Notes: generated by a model not told the origin, from the letters alone. 64,000 nt of DNA from Shewanella morhuae (GCF_900156405.1 NZ_FTNN01000002.1:288547-352546), one strand, 5' to 3'. Shown: positions 11,716-22,946, counted from the first letter of the stretch. Numbers and translations: made by a program.

Positions 11716-11744
11716 CAAGTTTCTGGTTATTGGTATCGGCGTCA

Positions 11745-13151
11745 ATGGCAAAGGTTATAACGTTATTTAAATTGTTGCCTAAAAAGCATCAAATTCTTCT
11801 CAGCATTCTTTCTGTTATCACTATGATAACTATGCTGCTACCTGCTGAAGAGGCCCAAGCTTCAAAGCAAACTGCTAGCCTAGGTGAACACACTCAAATC
11901 AATACTCGTTATGATGTGCCTTTAGCTTTTCGCTCACCTGAACGGCCTGAATCACTTGAACATCAAACAAACAATGCTGTAGAAGATGCAACACCTCTAT
12001 CTTCAACCGCTGCACTCGCTGCAGGTGAGTCCAATAACCAAGCCATAGAGTCTCTCGAAAGTGCTCATCATAGAGACGTAGAACATTTTAACGTCAAAAA
12101 TGGGGATACCTTAGCGGCAGTATTTAATCGTGCGGGCTTAACCAGTAAAGACGTGTATGAAATTACCCAGTTACCTTTAGCAAAACAAAATTTACTGAAA
12201 ATCATGCCGGGCGAAGAAATCGTGATATCCAAGGATATCAATGGTAATTTAACTGAGGTACGTTATCGAGTTAATGCCATTTCGACACTTGTTATCACTA
12301 AAAATCAAGATCAATACCTCGAAAAAATCTCAGAGAAAGATGTCGAAATCCGCAGCCATTTCACCAGTGCGAATATTAAAAGCAACTTTTGGAGTGCTGC
12401 CGTTGATGCAGGTATGACCGCCAACCAAATCATGCAATTGTCGACAGTATTTGGCTGGGATATCGATTTTGCCTTAGATTTACGTGAGGGTGACAGTTTC
12501 GCCATAATCTATGAGCAAGAATATGCCGATGGAGAGTTTTTACGTAACGGCAATATCTTAGCCGCAGAATTTATTAACCAAGATGAACGCTATACTGCTA
12601 TTCGCTATACCGACGGAAACTATTACTCCGAGAATGGTACTAGCATGCGAAAGGCTTTCTTGCGCTCACCCGTTGATTTCAAATATGTCAGCTCCAACTT
12701 TAATCCAAGACGTTTGCATCCTGTGACAGGGCAAGTTAAAGCTCATCGCGGCGTAGACTACGTAGCCGCCATTGGCACGCCGATTAAGGCAGCAGGTAGT
12801 GGTAACGTAATTGAGGCGGGTTATAATCAATTTAATGGTAACTATGTTTTTATTAAGCATAACAACACTTACACGACCAAATACCTGCATCTGACTAAAC
12901 GTAATGTGAGTAAAGGTGCTAGCGTCAAGCAAGGGCAAATTATCGGTACTTTAGGTAAAACGGGCCGCGTGACAGGGGCACATCTACATTACGAATTTAT
13001 CGTTAATGGCGTACACCGTAACCCAAGAACGATTACGCTACCAAAATCAGAATCGATAGCGAGAAAAGAAAAACCTCAATTCGATACACTTAGCAAACAG
13101 TTGATGGCAACACTTTCGCAAAACAAGCAAACGCAATTGGCAATGCAATAA
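11745..13151 (+). CDS. mepM: M23 family murein DD-endopeptidase, MepM/YebA-like
   Basis: MepM-type enzymes cut D-Ala-mDAP crosslinks so new strands can be inserted in the sacculus. This 468-residue protein has an N-terminal membrane anchor or signal (about 17-33), a LysM/OapA-like segment around residues 100-150 ([11 protein letters not shown] and [13 protein letters not shown]) and a C-terminal LytM domain with the zinc ligands H334 and D338 in HRGVD and H415 in HLHYE. ATG 11745 is preferred to TTG 11730. anmK follows 19 bases later, coupling wall cutting with recycling. Confidence 0.88.
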   Translation: MAKVITLFKLLPKKHQILLSILSVITMITMLLPAEEAQASKQTASLGEHTQINTRYDVPLAFRSPERPESLEHQTNNAVEDATPLSSTAALAAGESNNQAIESLESAHHRDVEHFNVKNGDTLAAVFNRAGLTSKDVYEITQLPLAKQNLLKIMPGEEIVISKDINGNLTEVRYRVNAISTLVITKNQDQYLEKISEKDVEIRSHFTSANIKSNFWSAAVDAGMTANQIMQLSTVFGWDIDFALDLREGDSFAIIYEQEYADGEFLRNGNILAAEFINQDERYTAIRYTDGNYYSENGTSMRKAFLRSPVDFKYVSSNFNPRRLHPVTGQVKAHRGVDYVAAIGTPIKAAGSGNVIEAGYNQFNGNYVFIKHNNTYTTKYLHLTKRNVSKGASVKQGQIIGTLGKTGRVTGAHLHYEFIVNGVHRNPRTITLPKSESIARKEKPQFDTLSKQLMATLSQNKQTQLAMQ

Positions 13152-13170
13152 CGAAGGACGACTCCTCCAC

Positions 13171-14280
13171 ATGAAAAATGCGTATTATATTGGACTAATG
13201 TCAGGCACCAGCATGGACGGTGTTGATGCTGTATTAGTTGATTTTTCAGGTATAAAACCGCAGCTAATTTGTAGTCATACGGAGGCCATTCCTAGCCATT
13301 TACTCAAAGGCCTGCAACGTTTATGTTTACCGAGCACAGATGAAATCAATCGTCTCGGGCGTATAGATCGCAGCGTCGGTCAATTATTTGCCCTAGCCGT
13401 TAATAACCTAATGGCAAAATGCGCTATTGCTAAAGAAGATATCATTGCGATTGGTAGTCACGGTCAAACAGTGCGCCACATGCCAAACCTCGAAGTGGGT
13501 TTTACCCTACAAATTGGCGATCCAAATACTATTGCGACCGAAACCGGTATTGATGTTATTGCTGATTTTCGCCGAAAAGATATTGCGCTCGGTGGCCAAG
13601 GTGCGCCTTTAGTACCAGCATTTCACCAGCAGACTTTTGCTGAAATCGGTAAAAAACGTATTATTTTGAATATTGGCGGTATAGCCAATATCACTTATTT
13701 ACCCGGTAATAATGAGCAGGTACTCGGGTTTGATACCGGTCCAGGTAATAACTTAATTGATGCGTGGATCCAACAGGTTAAAAGTGAGCCCTTCGATCAA
13801 AATGGTGAATGGGCCGCATCGGGTAAAACAGATCAAAGCCTATTAGCCCATCTATTATCGCACCCCTATTTCTCACTAACTCACCCGAAAAGCACAGGCC
13901 GAGAGTTATTTAACCAAGCATGGTTAGAGCAACAGTTGTCGCCCTTTAATCATTTAGATGAAGCAGATATTCAATCGACATTATTAGATTTAACTTGCCA
14001 CAGCATAGCCCAAGACATCCTTAAACTGTCTAAAGAAGGGGAATTATTCGTTTGTGGTGGTGGCGCGTTCAACGGTCAACTGATGCAGCGTTTAGCTGTT
14101 TTACTACCGGGTTATCAATTAGATACAACCTCAGCCCTTGGTGTTGATCCTAAATGGGTAGAGGGCATTGCCTTTGCGTGGCTTGCCATGCGTAATCACT
14201 TAGGCTTACCCGCCAATCTACCCGCAGTGACAGGCGCCAGCCGCGAAGCTGTACTCGGTGGATACTTTAGCGCGAAGTAG
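13171..14280 (+). CDS. anmK: Anhydro-N-acetylmuramic acid kinase
   Basis: AnmK opens the 1,6-anhydro ring of anhydro-MurNAc and phosphorylates it to MurNAc-6-phosphate during murein recycling. The 369-residue protein carries the N-terminal [15 protein letters not shown] motif, the [13 protein letters not shown]ase-fold signature near residue 190 and [10 protein letters not shown] near 290. AAGGA lies upstream of the ATG. It follows mepM closely and converges on the regulator gene at 14304. Confidence 0.95.
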   Translation: MKNAYYIGLMSGTSMDGVDAVLVDFSGIKPQLICSHTEAIPSHLLKGLQRLCLPSTDEINRLGRIDRSVGQLFALAVNNLMAKCAIAKEDIIAIGSHGQTVRHMPNLEVGFTLQIGDPNTIATETGIDVIADFRRKDIALGGQGAPLVPAFHQQTFAEIGKKRIILNIGGIANITYLPGNNEQVLGFDTGPGNNLIDAWIQQVKSEPFDQNGEWAASGKTDQSLLAHLLSHPYFSLTHPKSTGRELFNQAWLEQQLSPFNHLDEADIQSTLLDLTCHSIAQDILKLSKEGELFVCGGGAFNGQLMQRLAVLLPGYQLDTTSALGVDPKWVEGIAFAWLAMRNHLGLPANLPAVTGASREAVLGGYFSAK

Positions 14281-14303
14281 ACTAACTAAGCATACACCAC
14301 CGA

Positions 14304-16460
14304 TTATCGGATTAATTTATGCTTTAGTAACATAATATCGCGCTGAGGGTAACCATCAAGCGTCATCAATAAGCGACTAGACTCAGGAATATAAGTCATA
14401 GAGCCAAAGGAGCTTAAACTTGAGCGCGGCACTTGCAATACTGGCATGATATTTTTAGATTTAGCATCCCAAAAATTTAATCTCTGTTCACCAATATGAT
14501 CCGATTTAAAATAAACCCCCTCCTGCGTTAATGTCCAATTATTAGTTGTTTTAAAGTCCGTATTAGCAATCAAGGTTTCAACAACATCAGGCTGATTTAA
14601 ATTAACTAACCATAGCCCTTGAGTATCAGAGCGAGTAAATACTAACTCTGACGCTGAGCTTGCAAAACCAACGCCCATGTTCAGTGAGTTAACGACTCTT
14701 GGAGCTTGATTATTTAAATAAAACTCCGTAATGCCTGCGCTTGTTGAGGCATAAACAGATTTCCCCTGCCAACTCCAAGCTGGTCTGCCATGATTATGGT
14801 AAGTAGATGCTAACGCGATAATATGTTTACTTGCTAAATCTAGAATGTAAATACGATTGCCTTCATGATTGTCATCTGGAGCAATAAAAGCAATTTTAGT
14901 ACCATCCGGAGACCAGCGCGGATAAGCGACTCGAGTTTTAAGCTTAGTGTGTTGTTCCAGCTTCTGACCATTAAAGTCTGAGGTCCAAATCTCATTAAAA
15001 CCACTCTCATTAGATACAAAAACAAGACGTAAGGCTTGCGTTGAGTAATCTGGATTACGATGATTAACCCCTGAATATAACAAAGGAAATAAGGTCGTTG
15101 GCACTTTATTATTAAGGGAGAGGTAAGCTATTTCAAACTGGCGGTGATATTGATGGTAGACAAGTTCTCCGCTGTCTCCAATAAGCCTTGGATAACTCAT
15201 GCCCTCAACATCTAAAGAGCTAATATTTTTAGATTTTATATCAATAATAAAGCCATTACGACTTCCAGACTCTTCTGTGGCAAACACTAAACGCTTGCTA
15301 TCATTGGTCCAACCTAAACCTCGTACATCTTCAATGCCATGGGTGAGCCGTTGTTCATTGCCAGAAGAAAGCTCTCGAATAAAAATATCCTCTGAAATAT
15401 TGCTATAACGGCGAACGATAGCCATCCAATATCCATCAGGACTATAGGCCAAATCTCTGTCTTCATAACTACAATTTATTTCGCATGATTGGCGAATCAG
15501 TTGGGCATTATCAAGTCCAAGGGATTGAACATAAATACCTCCCATTTTATTTTTTTCATGTGAAGATATATAAGCTAATGACTTACCATCTGGTGAAACA
15601 TCGATGGCGGACATATCACTACTACAAGGAGCTAAAGATATGATTTCATTTGTTGACAGCGTTAACTGCATGATACGGCACTCTGCAGTCGTTACTGTGC
15701 GAGAGGTAAAATACAAACGCGTATCATCGATACTCCAAGCGGCACGCAACTCCGTTGAAGATGAAGATGTTAACTGCCGTACAGGAAGATCGTCATTGGT
15801 TAGGTCCTTAAGATATAGACTTGGAACAAAGCCTGGTCTATAAGCACCATAAACAAGCCAACGTCTATCATGAGAAACGACAGGATAACGCTCAGAACCC
15901 GGATCGCGGGTTAAGGCGGTAACCTGAGTCTCCAGCATTTTCTGTTTATCTTGGTAAAGATGTATCCCAGTAAAAAGCATACCCAAAAAAATCAATAAGG
16001 CCATCGAAGTCATGATAACGCGCATACGTTGCGTCATATGAAGTAATTTACCCGAGGTTAATTGGAGTAAGTCTTGCTCCTCTGAATTAGCCTCGACATC
16101 GAACTCTGGCTCAATGAGTAAGCGATAGCCTGTTTTACGCACGGTTTCAATCACTGCACCCACTTCAGCTAAGGGCGATAACTGCTGTCTCAAATGCCAA
16201 ATGGCATTCGTTAAAGCCTTAGCTCCCACATAGCTATTCCCGTCCCATACCTGAGTAATTAATTCATCCCGAGTAACGACCTCAGGGTAGTTTCGTGCAA
16301 GGACATTGAGCACTTCAATAAATTTAGGTTGAAGAGATAGCTTCGTCTGCTCGATAGCAGACTCATTCATATCTGTCTTGGATTGGAATACGACTGAGTT
16401 ATCTGAGGGATCTATTCTACATAGACCTAAACGATAGCTTAACTTACGCTGGTCCTTCAT
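14304..16460 (-). CDS. Membrane-anchored CadC/ToxR-like regulator with PD40 beta-propeller
   Basis: A roughly 718-residue one-component regulator. Residues about 40-117 form an OmpR/ToxR winged helix (LSLQPKFIEVLNVLA, then RQQLSPLAEVGAVIETVRKTGYRL), one membrane helix lies near 149-169, and the remaining 550 residues are a periplasmic TolB/WD40-like propeller with repeated blades such as VSPDGKSLAYIS, YSPDGYWMAIV and WSPDGTKIAFIA. ATG 16460 has AGGA at better spacing than the adjacent ATG 16463. It is divergent from the S9 peptidase gene, whose own propeller resembles the sensor. I infer it senses a peptide or envelope cue and controls the peptidase and receptor genes. Confidence 0.8.
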   Translation of the reverse strand: MKDQRKLSYRLGLCRIDPSDNSVVFQSKTDMNESAIEQTKLSLQPKFIEVLNVLARNYPEVVTRDELITQVWDGNSYVGAKALTNAIWHLRQQLSPLAEVGAVIETVRKTGYRLLIEPEFDVEANSEEQDLLQLTSGKLLHMTQRMRVIMTSMALLIFLGMLFTGIHLYQDKQKMLETQVTALTRDPGSERYPVVSHDRRWLVYGAYRPGFVPSLYLKDLTNDDLPVRQLTSSSSTELRAAWSIDDTRLYFTSRTVTTAECRIMQLTLSTNEIISLAPCSSDMSAIDVSPDGKSLAYISSHEKNKMGGIYVQSLGLDNAQLIRQSCEINCSYEDRDLAYSPDGYWMAIVRRYSNISEDIFIRELSSGNEQRLTHGIEDVRGLGWTNDSKRLVFATEESGSRNGFIIDIKSKNISSLDVEGMSYPRLIGDSGELVYHQYHRQFEIAYLSLNNKVPTTLFPLLYSGVNHRNPDYSTQALRLVFVSNESGFNEIWTSDFNGQKLEQHTKLKTRVAYPRWSPDGTKIAFIAPDDNHEGNRIYILDLASKHIIALASTYHNHGRPAWSWQGKSVYASTSAGITEFYLNNQAPRVVNSLNMGVGFASSASELVFTRSDTQGLWLVNLNQPDVVETLIANTDFKTTNNWTLTQEGVYFKSDHIGEQRLNFWDAKSKNIMPVLQVPRSSLSSFGSMTYIPESSRLLMTLDGYPQRDIMLLKHKLIR

Positions 16461-16463
16461 CAT

Positions 16464-16767
16464 TTTCCTAACACCGCAATTCTTAGCCTTATTATGGTTA
16501 TGAGTACTAAGTAAGTCTTTAATACTACCGAATAACCAGATCGAATAGCAACTGACCTTTTTTATTAATTATTTAAAATTCATAATATTACGCCATAATA
16601 TTTATAAAATAGAGATTTAAACAATATAGAATCGAGCTATGAAAGATTGCAGAGGGTGGCCATATTACTTACAAAGGAACTCACTATAAATGTAAAAAGC
16701 TCTACAGCTTAAAACGGTACTCCTTTGAGAGTTAACCTCAACAGAGAAACCCTGCAAGGAATGAAAC
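16464..16767. other. Divergent control region of regulator and S9 peptidase
   Basis: About 300 A+T-rich bases with no gene. The inverted pair CAAAGGA (16672-16678) and TCCTTTG (16721-16727), 42 bases apart, lies just before the peptidase start and could be regulator half-sites. No clear promoter boxes were recognised. Confidence 0.35.
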
Positions 16768-19182
16768 ATGCGGCGCTTAATATTTAATAATATCTGGATA
16801 ATTCTATTAATCACTTTTAGCTACCACAGCTTCGCGCAGGAATATAAAACACCCGCAAAAGCCCTACAACAAACGGTTGAAAACAACACAACTGTCGTGA
16901 CGCGACTTTCAAATAATCATGAATGGATGGCTATACTTACCCCAATTTCAGCCCCTGCTATTTCCACTTTTGCAACTGCAGAGCAAAAACTCGCAGGGCT
17001 AAGAATATCGCCACAACAACTTATACCCAGTAGATTGCCCACACGTTATAATCAGCTCAAGCTCATCAATATTAAGAACAATGAACAACGCACCATTAAC
17101 TTGCCTAACGCTAATGACATTACTGAAGTAACCTTTTCACCCAATAACCGTTACTTAAGCTTTGTCAGTCTGAACCAGAGCGGTGGCTATCTTTATGCTT
17201 ATGACATTGAAAAAGACTTAAATAGACAACTCACGAACCAACGCCTAAATGGCAGTATCAACTTAAATTATCAATGGCTTGGAGAATGTGGCGTAGTGGC
17301 ACGTTTTGCCAATGAACAGAACGGCCAATGGCGACAGTCACAAGCTTCGTATTCTCCTATGGTAAAGGAAACCCTCTCAAGTAAGACTCAGCAACGAACC
17401 TATCAGGATTTGCTTAAAAACTCTGCAGATGAACAACGATTTACCGACTTAACAATGAGTCAACTCGCCCTAGTTAAACTTGATGGCACTATTTCGACAA
17501 TCGCTAAGGCACAAATTTTTCTCGATTTTTCTATTTCACCAGATGAAAAATATATCCTCGCAACTCATCTCACCCCGCCATTTTCCTACAAAGTTAAGTA
17601 CCATGATTTCCCTAAGTTAACCGCAGTTTATCGCTTAAATGATGCGCACATTACAACCATTCATCAAAGCCTAAGCGGTGAGCAACGTCCCACAGGTAGT
17701 GATACTGTTTTAAGTGGTCCTAGGATGATCCAGTGGGTACAAGGTCAAGCGGCAACATTAGCTTTTACCCAAGCATTAGATTTAAGCGATTCACGTCAAG
17801 CAGCTGCAAAGCGCGACAGCCTCTGGACTCTTTCGGCGCCATTTACTGATAAAGCAAAGCTAATCGGTAATACACAGTGGAGAATTGTCGATATTGAGTG
17901 GGCTGAACATGATCTAGTATTGGTCACAGAGCGCAATACTAAATTGCAACGACTGAGGATGGGTCATATAGATCTCAACCAAGAGAAAACCTCGTTACAC
18001 ACATTTAGCGAGCGAAACATGCGCGATAAATATCAAGATTTAGGGCAATTTTTTAAAGTATATATTCCTAATAAAGGCAAACTTATTCACATCAGCCAAC
18101 ATGCTAACTCGCCAGAACTAATGCATTATGGGCAAGGTGCTTCAAATACAGGGAATAGGCCTTTTTTAAAACACACATTATTAGTCAACGGCACCTCAAC
18201 CTTACTATGGCAGTCGGCCAATGATAAATTGGAGTCGGTACGTTATATACTCGATGTCAATCCACTAAGAATGATCATCAATCGCGAAAGCCCAAATCAG
18301 GCACCTAGCCTAGTGTTAATCAATGTTCACGATGCATCTGAGACTGTGCTATATCAGCAACCGGAAGGGTTACAAGCCTACAAAGGGATCCAAAAACAAC
18401 TCATTACCTACCAAAGAGCCGATGGTGTACCACTCTCAGGGACATTGTACTTACCTGCTGGCTATCGCAAAGAGCAAGGCCCGCTACCAGTGTTGATGTG
18501 GGCCTACCCAAGGGAATTTAATGATGCTGAAATCGCAGGGCAAGTCAGTTTCAGCCCCAATCAATATTTAAAAATCAGTCCTAAAGGTCCAGTGCCTTTC
18601 GTGGCTGAAGGCTTTGCCGTATTCGATAAAGTTTCTATGCCTATAATTAGTCAGAATGATAAAGCACCTAATGATAACTTTAAACAGCAATTGACGGCCA
18701 ATGCACAAGCCGCTGTAGATGTATTGGTCAATTTAGGGATTGCCGACCCCAAGCGAATTGCTATTGGTGGCCATTCTTATGGTGCATTTATGGTGGCAAA
18801 TTTACTTGCGCATACGGATTTATTCTACGCGGGAATAGCCAGAAGTGGCGCTTATAATCGCAGTCTAACGCCATTTGGCTTTCAAAATGAAGAACGTAAT
18901 TATTGGCAAGCCAATGATATATACCAACAAATGTCACCTTTTAATTATGCCAATCAAATCAAGTCGCCCTTGTTATTAATTCACGGGGAGATGGATCAAA
19001 ACTCGGGCACTTTTCCAATGCAAGCAGAACGGATGTTTGACGCAATTAAGGGCTTAGGCGGTACTGCAAGACTCGTTATCCTGCCTTTTGAAAGTCATAG
19101 TTACAGTGCAAAAGAATCGTTAAATCATATGTTATGGGAACAAAGCCATTTTTTAAAAGTGCACATGCTAGCAACACATTAA
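16768..19182 (+). CDS. Exported S9-family serine peptidase, glutamyl endopeptidase (S9D)-like
   Basis: An 804-residue prolyl-oligopeptidase-fold enzyme. A signal peptide (cleavage after SFA) is followed by an N-terminal beta-propeller and a C-terminal alpha/beta hydrolase domain. The catalytic triad is visible: Ser670 in GGHSYGAF, Asp743 in HGEMDQNSGTF and His777 in ESHSY. The segments MWAYPREF, IARSGAYNRSLTPFGFQNE and ILPFESHSYSAKES resemble chloroplast-type glutamyl endopeptidases (S9D) more than true prolyl oligopeptidases. AAGGA precedes the ATG by 7 bases. It is divergent from the regulator and convergent with the TonB receptor, suggesting a peptide-use locus. Confidence 0.85.
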   Translation: MRRLIFNNIWIILLITFSYHSFAQEYKTPAKALQQTVENNTTVVTRLSNNHEWMAILTPISAPAISTFATAEQKLAGLRISPQQLIPSRLPTRYNQLKLINIKNNEQRTINLPNANDITEVTFSPNNRYLSFVSLNQSGGYLYAYDIEKDLNRQLTNQRLNGSINLNYQWLGECGVVARFANEQNGQWRQSQASYSPMVKETLSSKTQQRTYQDLLKNSADEQRFTDLTMSQLALVKLDGTISTIAKAQIFLDFSISPDEKYILATHLTPPFSYKVKYHDFPKLTAVYRLNDAHITTIHQSLSGEQRPTGSDTVLSGPRMIQWVQGQAATLAFTQALDLSDSRQAAAKRDSLWTLSAPFTDKAKLIGNTQWRIVDIEWAEHDLVLVTERNTKLQRLRMGHIDLNQEKTSLHTFSERNMRDKYQDLGQFFKVYIPNKGKLIHISQHANSPELMHYGQGASNTGNRPFLKHTLLVNGTSTLLWQSANDKLESVRYILDVNPLRMIINRESPNQAPSLVLINVHDASETVLYQQPEGLQAYKGIQKQLITYQRADGVPLSGTLYLPAGYRKEQGPLPVLMWAYPREFNDAEIAGQVSFSPNQYLKISPKGPVPFVAEGFAVFDKVSMPIISQNDKAPNDNFKQQLTANAQAAVDVLVNLGIADPKRIAIGGHSYGAFMVANLLAHTDLFYAGIARSGAYNRSLTPFGFQNEERNYWQANDIYQQMSPFNYANQIKSPLLLIHGEMDQNSGTFPMQAERMFDAIKGLGGTARLVILPFESHSYSAKESLNHMLWEQSHFLKVHMLATH

Positions 19183-19200
19183 TACTCTCTATAAAATAAA

Positions 19201-19227
19201 AAACCGCATGCTAAAAACATGCGGTTT
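19201..19227. terminator. Bidirectional terminator between S9 peptidase and TonB receptor
   Basis: A 10-bp stem, AAACCGCATG with CATGCGGTTT, loop of 7, in an A/T-rich setting with T residues on one side and A residues on the other. Confidence 0.75.
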
Positions 19228-19254
19228 ATATAAAAATAAAAGCTACAATAATGG

Positions 19255-22200
19255 TTAGAACTTCATCTCTGCGCCTAAGTAACCGTAACGTCCAACACCG
19301 CCACCATAAGCGCTACTATAGTTACCTGTTCCTGACTCAACAAGATCCCCCGTATTAGCTACCCAAGGACCTTGATTATCGAAAATATTACGCACGCCAC
19401 CGTATAAGCGTAATTGCGCACTATTATTAATATCCATAGTATAAGACACTGATAAATCATGAGTCACATATGAGCCGTAGTATAAGAATGCCGGTGTCTC
19501 AGGATTTAGAATAGCGGTTGCATCACCCGCATCAATTTTTGCCTGATTCGCAGCGTTCAGATCCTGCCACTCATTGACTCTATCATGGCTATCAACCATA
19601 TCGCTCTTGTATTTGGTACTCCAGCGAATGCGCCAGTCATCATTGCTCCAGGTTAATGAAGCAGTGCCCCTATCTTCAAAAATACCACTAGCAAGTTCAC
19701 CAACGTAATCATCTTCTACAAGCCCATCAGCGCCCATGTAGCTTGAGCTATATTCAAGCACATGAGTCCAGTTAGTCTTAAAGCTGAGATCACCGTATTC
19801 AGCAAGCTCCCACTGATAAGCAAGGGCAATATCCACACCACGAGTGCTTATATCATTCAAATTGAGCTCTTGCTGAATGATTTGCGTTAACTGACCTTCG
19901 GTATCACGGCTAACCACACCACAGTATTGGTTGTCTGCACCATAAGCATTACTTGAGTTATAACACTCGGCAAGAATATCTTCATTGCTTAGCGAACCAA
20001 TAGCATCGGCGACTTTAATATCATAATAATCCACCGCTAAGTTAAAGCCCTCAAGAAAATCAGGAGCCATAGTGAAGCCTAATGTATAGGTATCAGCAGT
20101 TTCTTCGGTAAGCTCTTCATTACCAGCATTAGGGGAATATTTAGAACCACCTGCATCTTCAAAAATACCGTCAGTCGCAATTGCAGCAGCAATGCCAGCA
20201 TCAAGACGACAACTATCGTGACCCGCATTGGTAGAAGTCGCTGTAACACCATCACAAATATCACGAACACTGTCATAATCTCCACGAGGTGGCGAAATTA
20301 ACTCAGTAATATTAGGTGCACGTTGCGCACGTGAATAGTTGGCACGCAGCGCATAATTTTCGATAGGCTCCCACAATAAACCAGTACGATAGCTAGACAT
20401 TAAATCAATATTTTTCTGGCTATAATCCGCAATACGCAACGAGACATCGAGATCAAGTTTATGAGCAAAATCAGCATTTCTTAGTAGCGGTAAACTCGCC
20501 TCACCAAACGCTTCCCATACCGTTACCTCACCTTCAAATGGTGGTACATCGTTAAAGGTAATGGCATCAGCACGCATTGCTTTATCTGTTTGCACTTCTT
20601 GCGTATCACGGCGATATTCAACTCCAAATGCAGACTGAACGCCCCCTGCTGGTAATTCGAATAACTCGCCAGAAATAAATCCTAAAGCGTTAAGTTGAGT
20701 GATATCTGTATTGATGTAGGGATTAGCACGAATATAATCGGCGCCTTCTTTGCTGATAGAACCTTCACCAAAAATATTGACCGGCACGCAGCCTTCAGCT
20801 CTAGCATCTTCACTCGCACATTGAATAGTGACACCATCATCAGCGTATTCAGCATCAAGCGCATTCCTTAAACGACGAATGCTGACCTCGTTGCTACGAC
20901 GTTGGCGCTGTTCAAATTTACCGTATCCAACAGAGGCATCCCAAGTCCAAGTATCAAATAAACTTCCTTGTAATCCAGCCCAAGATCGTAATGTTGTACG
21001 TTCGTTATTACTTTCAACAGGACCTACTTCTTGGAAGCGGCGATCCCACGTAACACTTTTACCTGCCATTGCGGCAATTTCAGATGGCACATAGGGATTA
21101 TTAGGCGATATCGTTCCCGCATCAATCATACCTGGCAGCCCAGTGATAGGATCGATATAAAGCTCTGCATCATTATAATCTTGGCCTTCTGCATCGGTGC
21201 GACGAAATGCAGTATTACGGCTAAATTGAACTTGAACATTGGCTTTTACATCATCAGAAATGTCGTAGTTCATTTTTATTGCAGCAGACAAACTGTCTTC
21301 AGGAACTTTCAATAATGCCGTTTCATAGGTGTTATAACCATCACGTTCCTCTTTAAAATCTGGCTTTAAATTGGCGCCGTCATACCACCAGGCATTAGTT
21401 TCAAAACGACCACCATTGATGTCGTTACTGCGTTCACGCCACTCATCTGGTGTTATATCTCGCATGCATTGATCACCATCTACCGTGTTCATCGCATTAC
21501 ACATCGTTTTAGTATCATATTCAAAGCTAGATTCGTATTTAGAACGACTTCTATCACTAGCAAATAATCCATACTGCTTGTCGTAAGTAGCACTTGCGTA
21601 GATATAGCCTTTATCGCTTGCAAAGTCAGCGCCATAACCTACATCAACGGTACGCTCTTGACCGCCGCCATTGGTCGTTTCTCCACCTCTAGCATTAATT
21701 TCAAAGCCAGTTTTATCGCTTTGAGTGATAATATTAACAACACCTGCAATAGCATCAGAGCCATACACCGCTGATGCGCCACCGGTGATAATCTCAACCT
21801 TTTCAACCATTGCCGTAGGTATCGTGCTTAAACTGACATAGTTACCACTATAGCTGTTTGATACAACACGACGTCCATCGATTAAAGTTAAGGTTCTATC
21901 GGTGCCAAGACTACGTAAATCAATCGTCGAAAGCCCCGTATTCTGAACGCTAGATTGACTGTTGGTACTACTAACGCCTTCTGAAAGTGCAGGCACTTGA
22001 TCAACAAGAATATCTGCTAGCGAGCCAATACCACTATCAGCAATATCTTTAGCATCAAGACCTACCATTGGCGTGCTCAACGAAAAACTATCACGCTTAA
22101 TACGTGATCCTGTCACTGCTACTTTCTCAATACTAGCTTCATCAGCATCTGCGACGGGTAAATTTCTATTGGCATTCATGTCCTTTTGCGCGGTACTCAC

Positions 22201-22287
22201 TTCTATCGGATCTGCAGCAAACACCATCGAAGGCACAACACTAAGCATCGCCGCTTGTATTGCTAAAGTTAATATTTTTATTTTCAT
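19255..22287 (-). CDS. TonB-dependent outer membrane receptor
   Basis: A 1010-residue receptor. A signal peptide (cleavage after VFA) leads into a plug domain: VEKVAVTGSRIKRDSF is a TonB-box-like segment, followed by LTLIDGRRVV and VEKVEIITGGASAVYGSDAIAGVVNIIT, which is classic for the plug. A large 22-strand barrel follows and ends in aromatic F after YLGAEMKF, as BamA substrates do. The family class with GSRIKR takes up large ligands such as oligosaccharides or peptides; the linked secreted peptidase favours peptides. ATG 22287 has AAGGT at good spacing, whereas the codon before it is GTG. Ligand identity is inferred from context only. Confidence 0.9.
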   Translation of the reverse strand: MKIKILTLAIQAAMLSVVPSMVFAADPIEVSTAQKDMNANRNLPVADADEASIEKVAVTGSRIKRDSFSLSTPMVGLDAKDIADSGIGSLADILVDQVPALSEGVSSTNSQSSVQNTGLSTIDLRSLGTDRTLTLIDGRRVVSNSYSGNYVSLSTIPTAMVEKVEIITGGASAVYGSDAIAGVVNIITQSDKTGFEINARGGETTNGGGQERTVDVGYGADFASDKGYIYASATYDKQYGLFASDRSRSKYESSFEYDTKTMCNAMNTVDGDQCMRDITPDEWRERSNDINGGRFETNAWWYDGANLKPDFKEERDGYNTYETALLKVPEDSLSAAIKMNYDISDDVKANVQVQFSRNTAFRRTDAEGQDYNDAELYIDPITGLPGMIDAGTISPNNPYVPSEIAAMAGKSVTWDRRFQEVGPVESNNERTTLRSWAGLQGSLFDTWTWDASVGYGKFEQRQRRSNEVSIRRLRNALDAEYADDGVTIQCASEDARAEGCVPVNIFGEGSISKEGADYIRANPYINTDITQLNALGFISGELFELPAGGVQSAFGVEYRRDTQEVQTDKAMRADAITFNDVPPFEGEVTVWEAFGEASLPLLRNADFAHKLDLDVSLRIADYSQKNIDLMSSYRTGLLWEPIENYALRANYSRAQRAPNITELISPPRGDYDSVRDICDGVTATSTNAGHDSCRLDAGIAAAIATDGIFEDAGGSKYSPNAGNEELTEETADTYTLGFTMAPDFLEGFNLAVDYYDIKVADAIGSLSNEDILAECYNSSNAYGADNQYCGVVSRDTEGQLTQIIQQELNLNDISTRGVDIALAYQWELAEYGDLSFKTNWTHVLEYSSSYMGADGLVEDDYVGELASGIFEDRGTASLTWSNDDWRIRWSTKYKSDMVDSHDRVNEWQDLNAANQAKIDAGDATAILNPETPAFLYYGSYVTHDLSVSYTMDINNSAQLRLYGGVRNIFDNQGPWVANTGDLVESGTGNYSSAYGGGVGRYGYLGAEMKF

Positions 22288-22946
22288 CACTTTACCTTTA
22301 TTAGTTCTGCACTGATGGCAGTTATTATGTTTATAGTTTTAGAGAACTAGGGAGTAACTCGGCAACCTGGCAGTATCATTTTTAACCACTCACTTTTACC
22401 AATACTGTTATTTTTCACACAACCAAATTCATTAACACTGAAGATTAATTTAATTAACAAAAAACAATCACAAACTTGTACTTGGCTCCAGCAAATGCAG
22501 CAATGCTTAAGGGCTCGTTTATTTGCCTCTTTTATATCTATTAATTATCTATTTATTAAAAATCATATGCTTGCGATCGATTTGCAGTGGTAGGCTTGAA
22601 GTGACAGGTTTTAGGCGTTTTATAAAAGTTGATATAATAAATTGAGACGAAATAAACGTTAGCTATTACCTCTCTTCAGGCTAAGTAAAAAACGAGGCGA
22701 ATTAAATTAAGGTAGTGGTTTATTTGTATGCATAGGAGCCTACAAATTGTTCCTTATCGATAGGCTTGATTTAGTGCGATTTCTACGCAGTAAAATAAAG
22801 GGGCAATTCCAACACAACTACACACTTAGTGCTGTTGTTCTTTTTCTAATCCCGCGCTAATGTTACCATTTGCACAACTGGTGAATTTTGCTGTGCGACT
22901 AAAAACACATCTGGCTCACCCTATTCAAGCAAAAGAGATATTTTTC
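22288..22946. other. Intergenic region upstream of TonB receptor and DUF2750 gene
   Basis: About 660 bases between divergent genes. It is A+T rich and must carry promoters for both. I see no convincing gene, strong hairpin or clear operator in it. An in-frame extension of the DUF2750 reading frame back to 22860 is judged untranslated. Confidence 0.4.
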
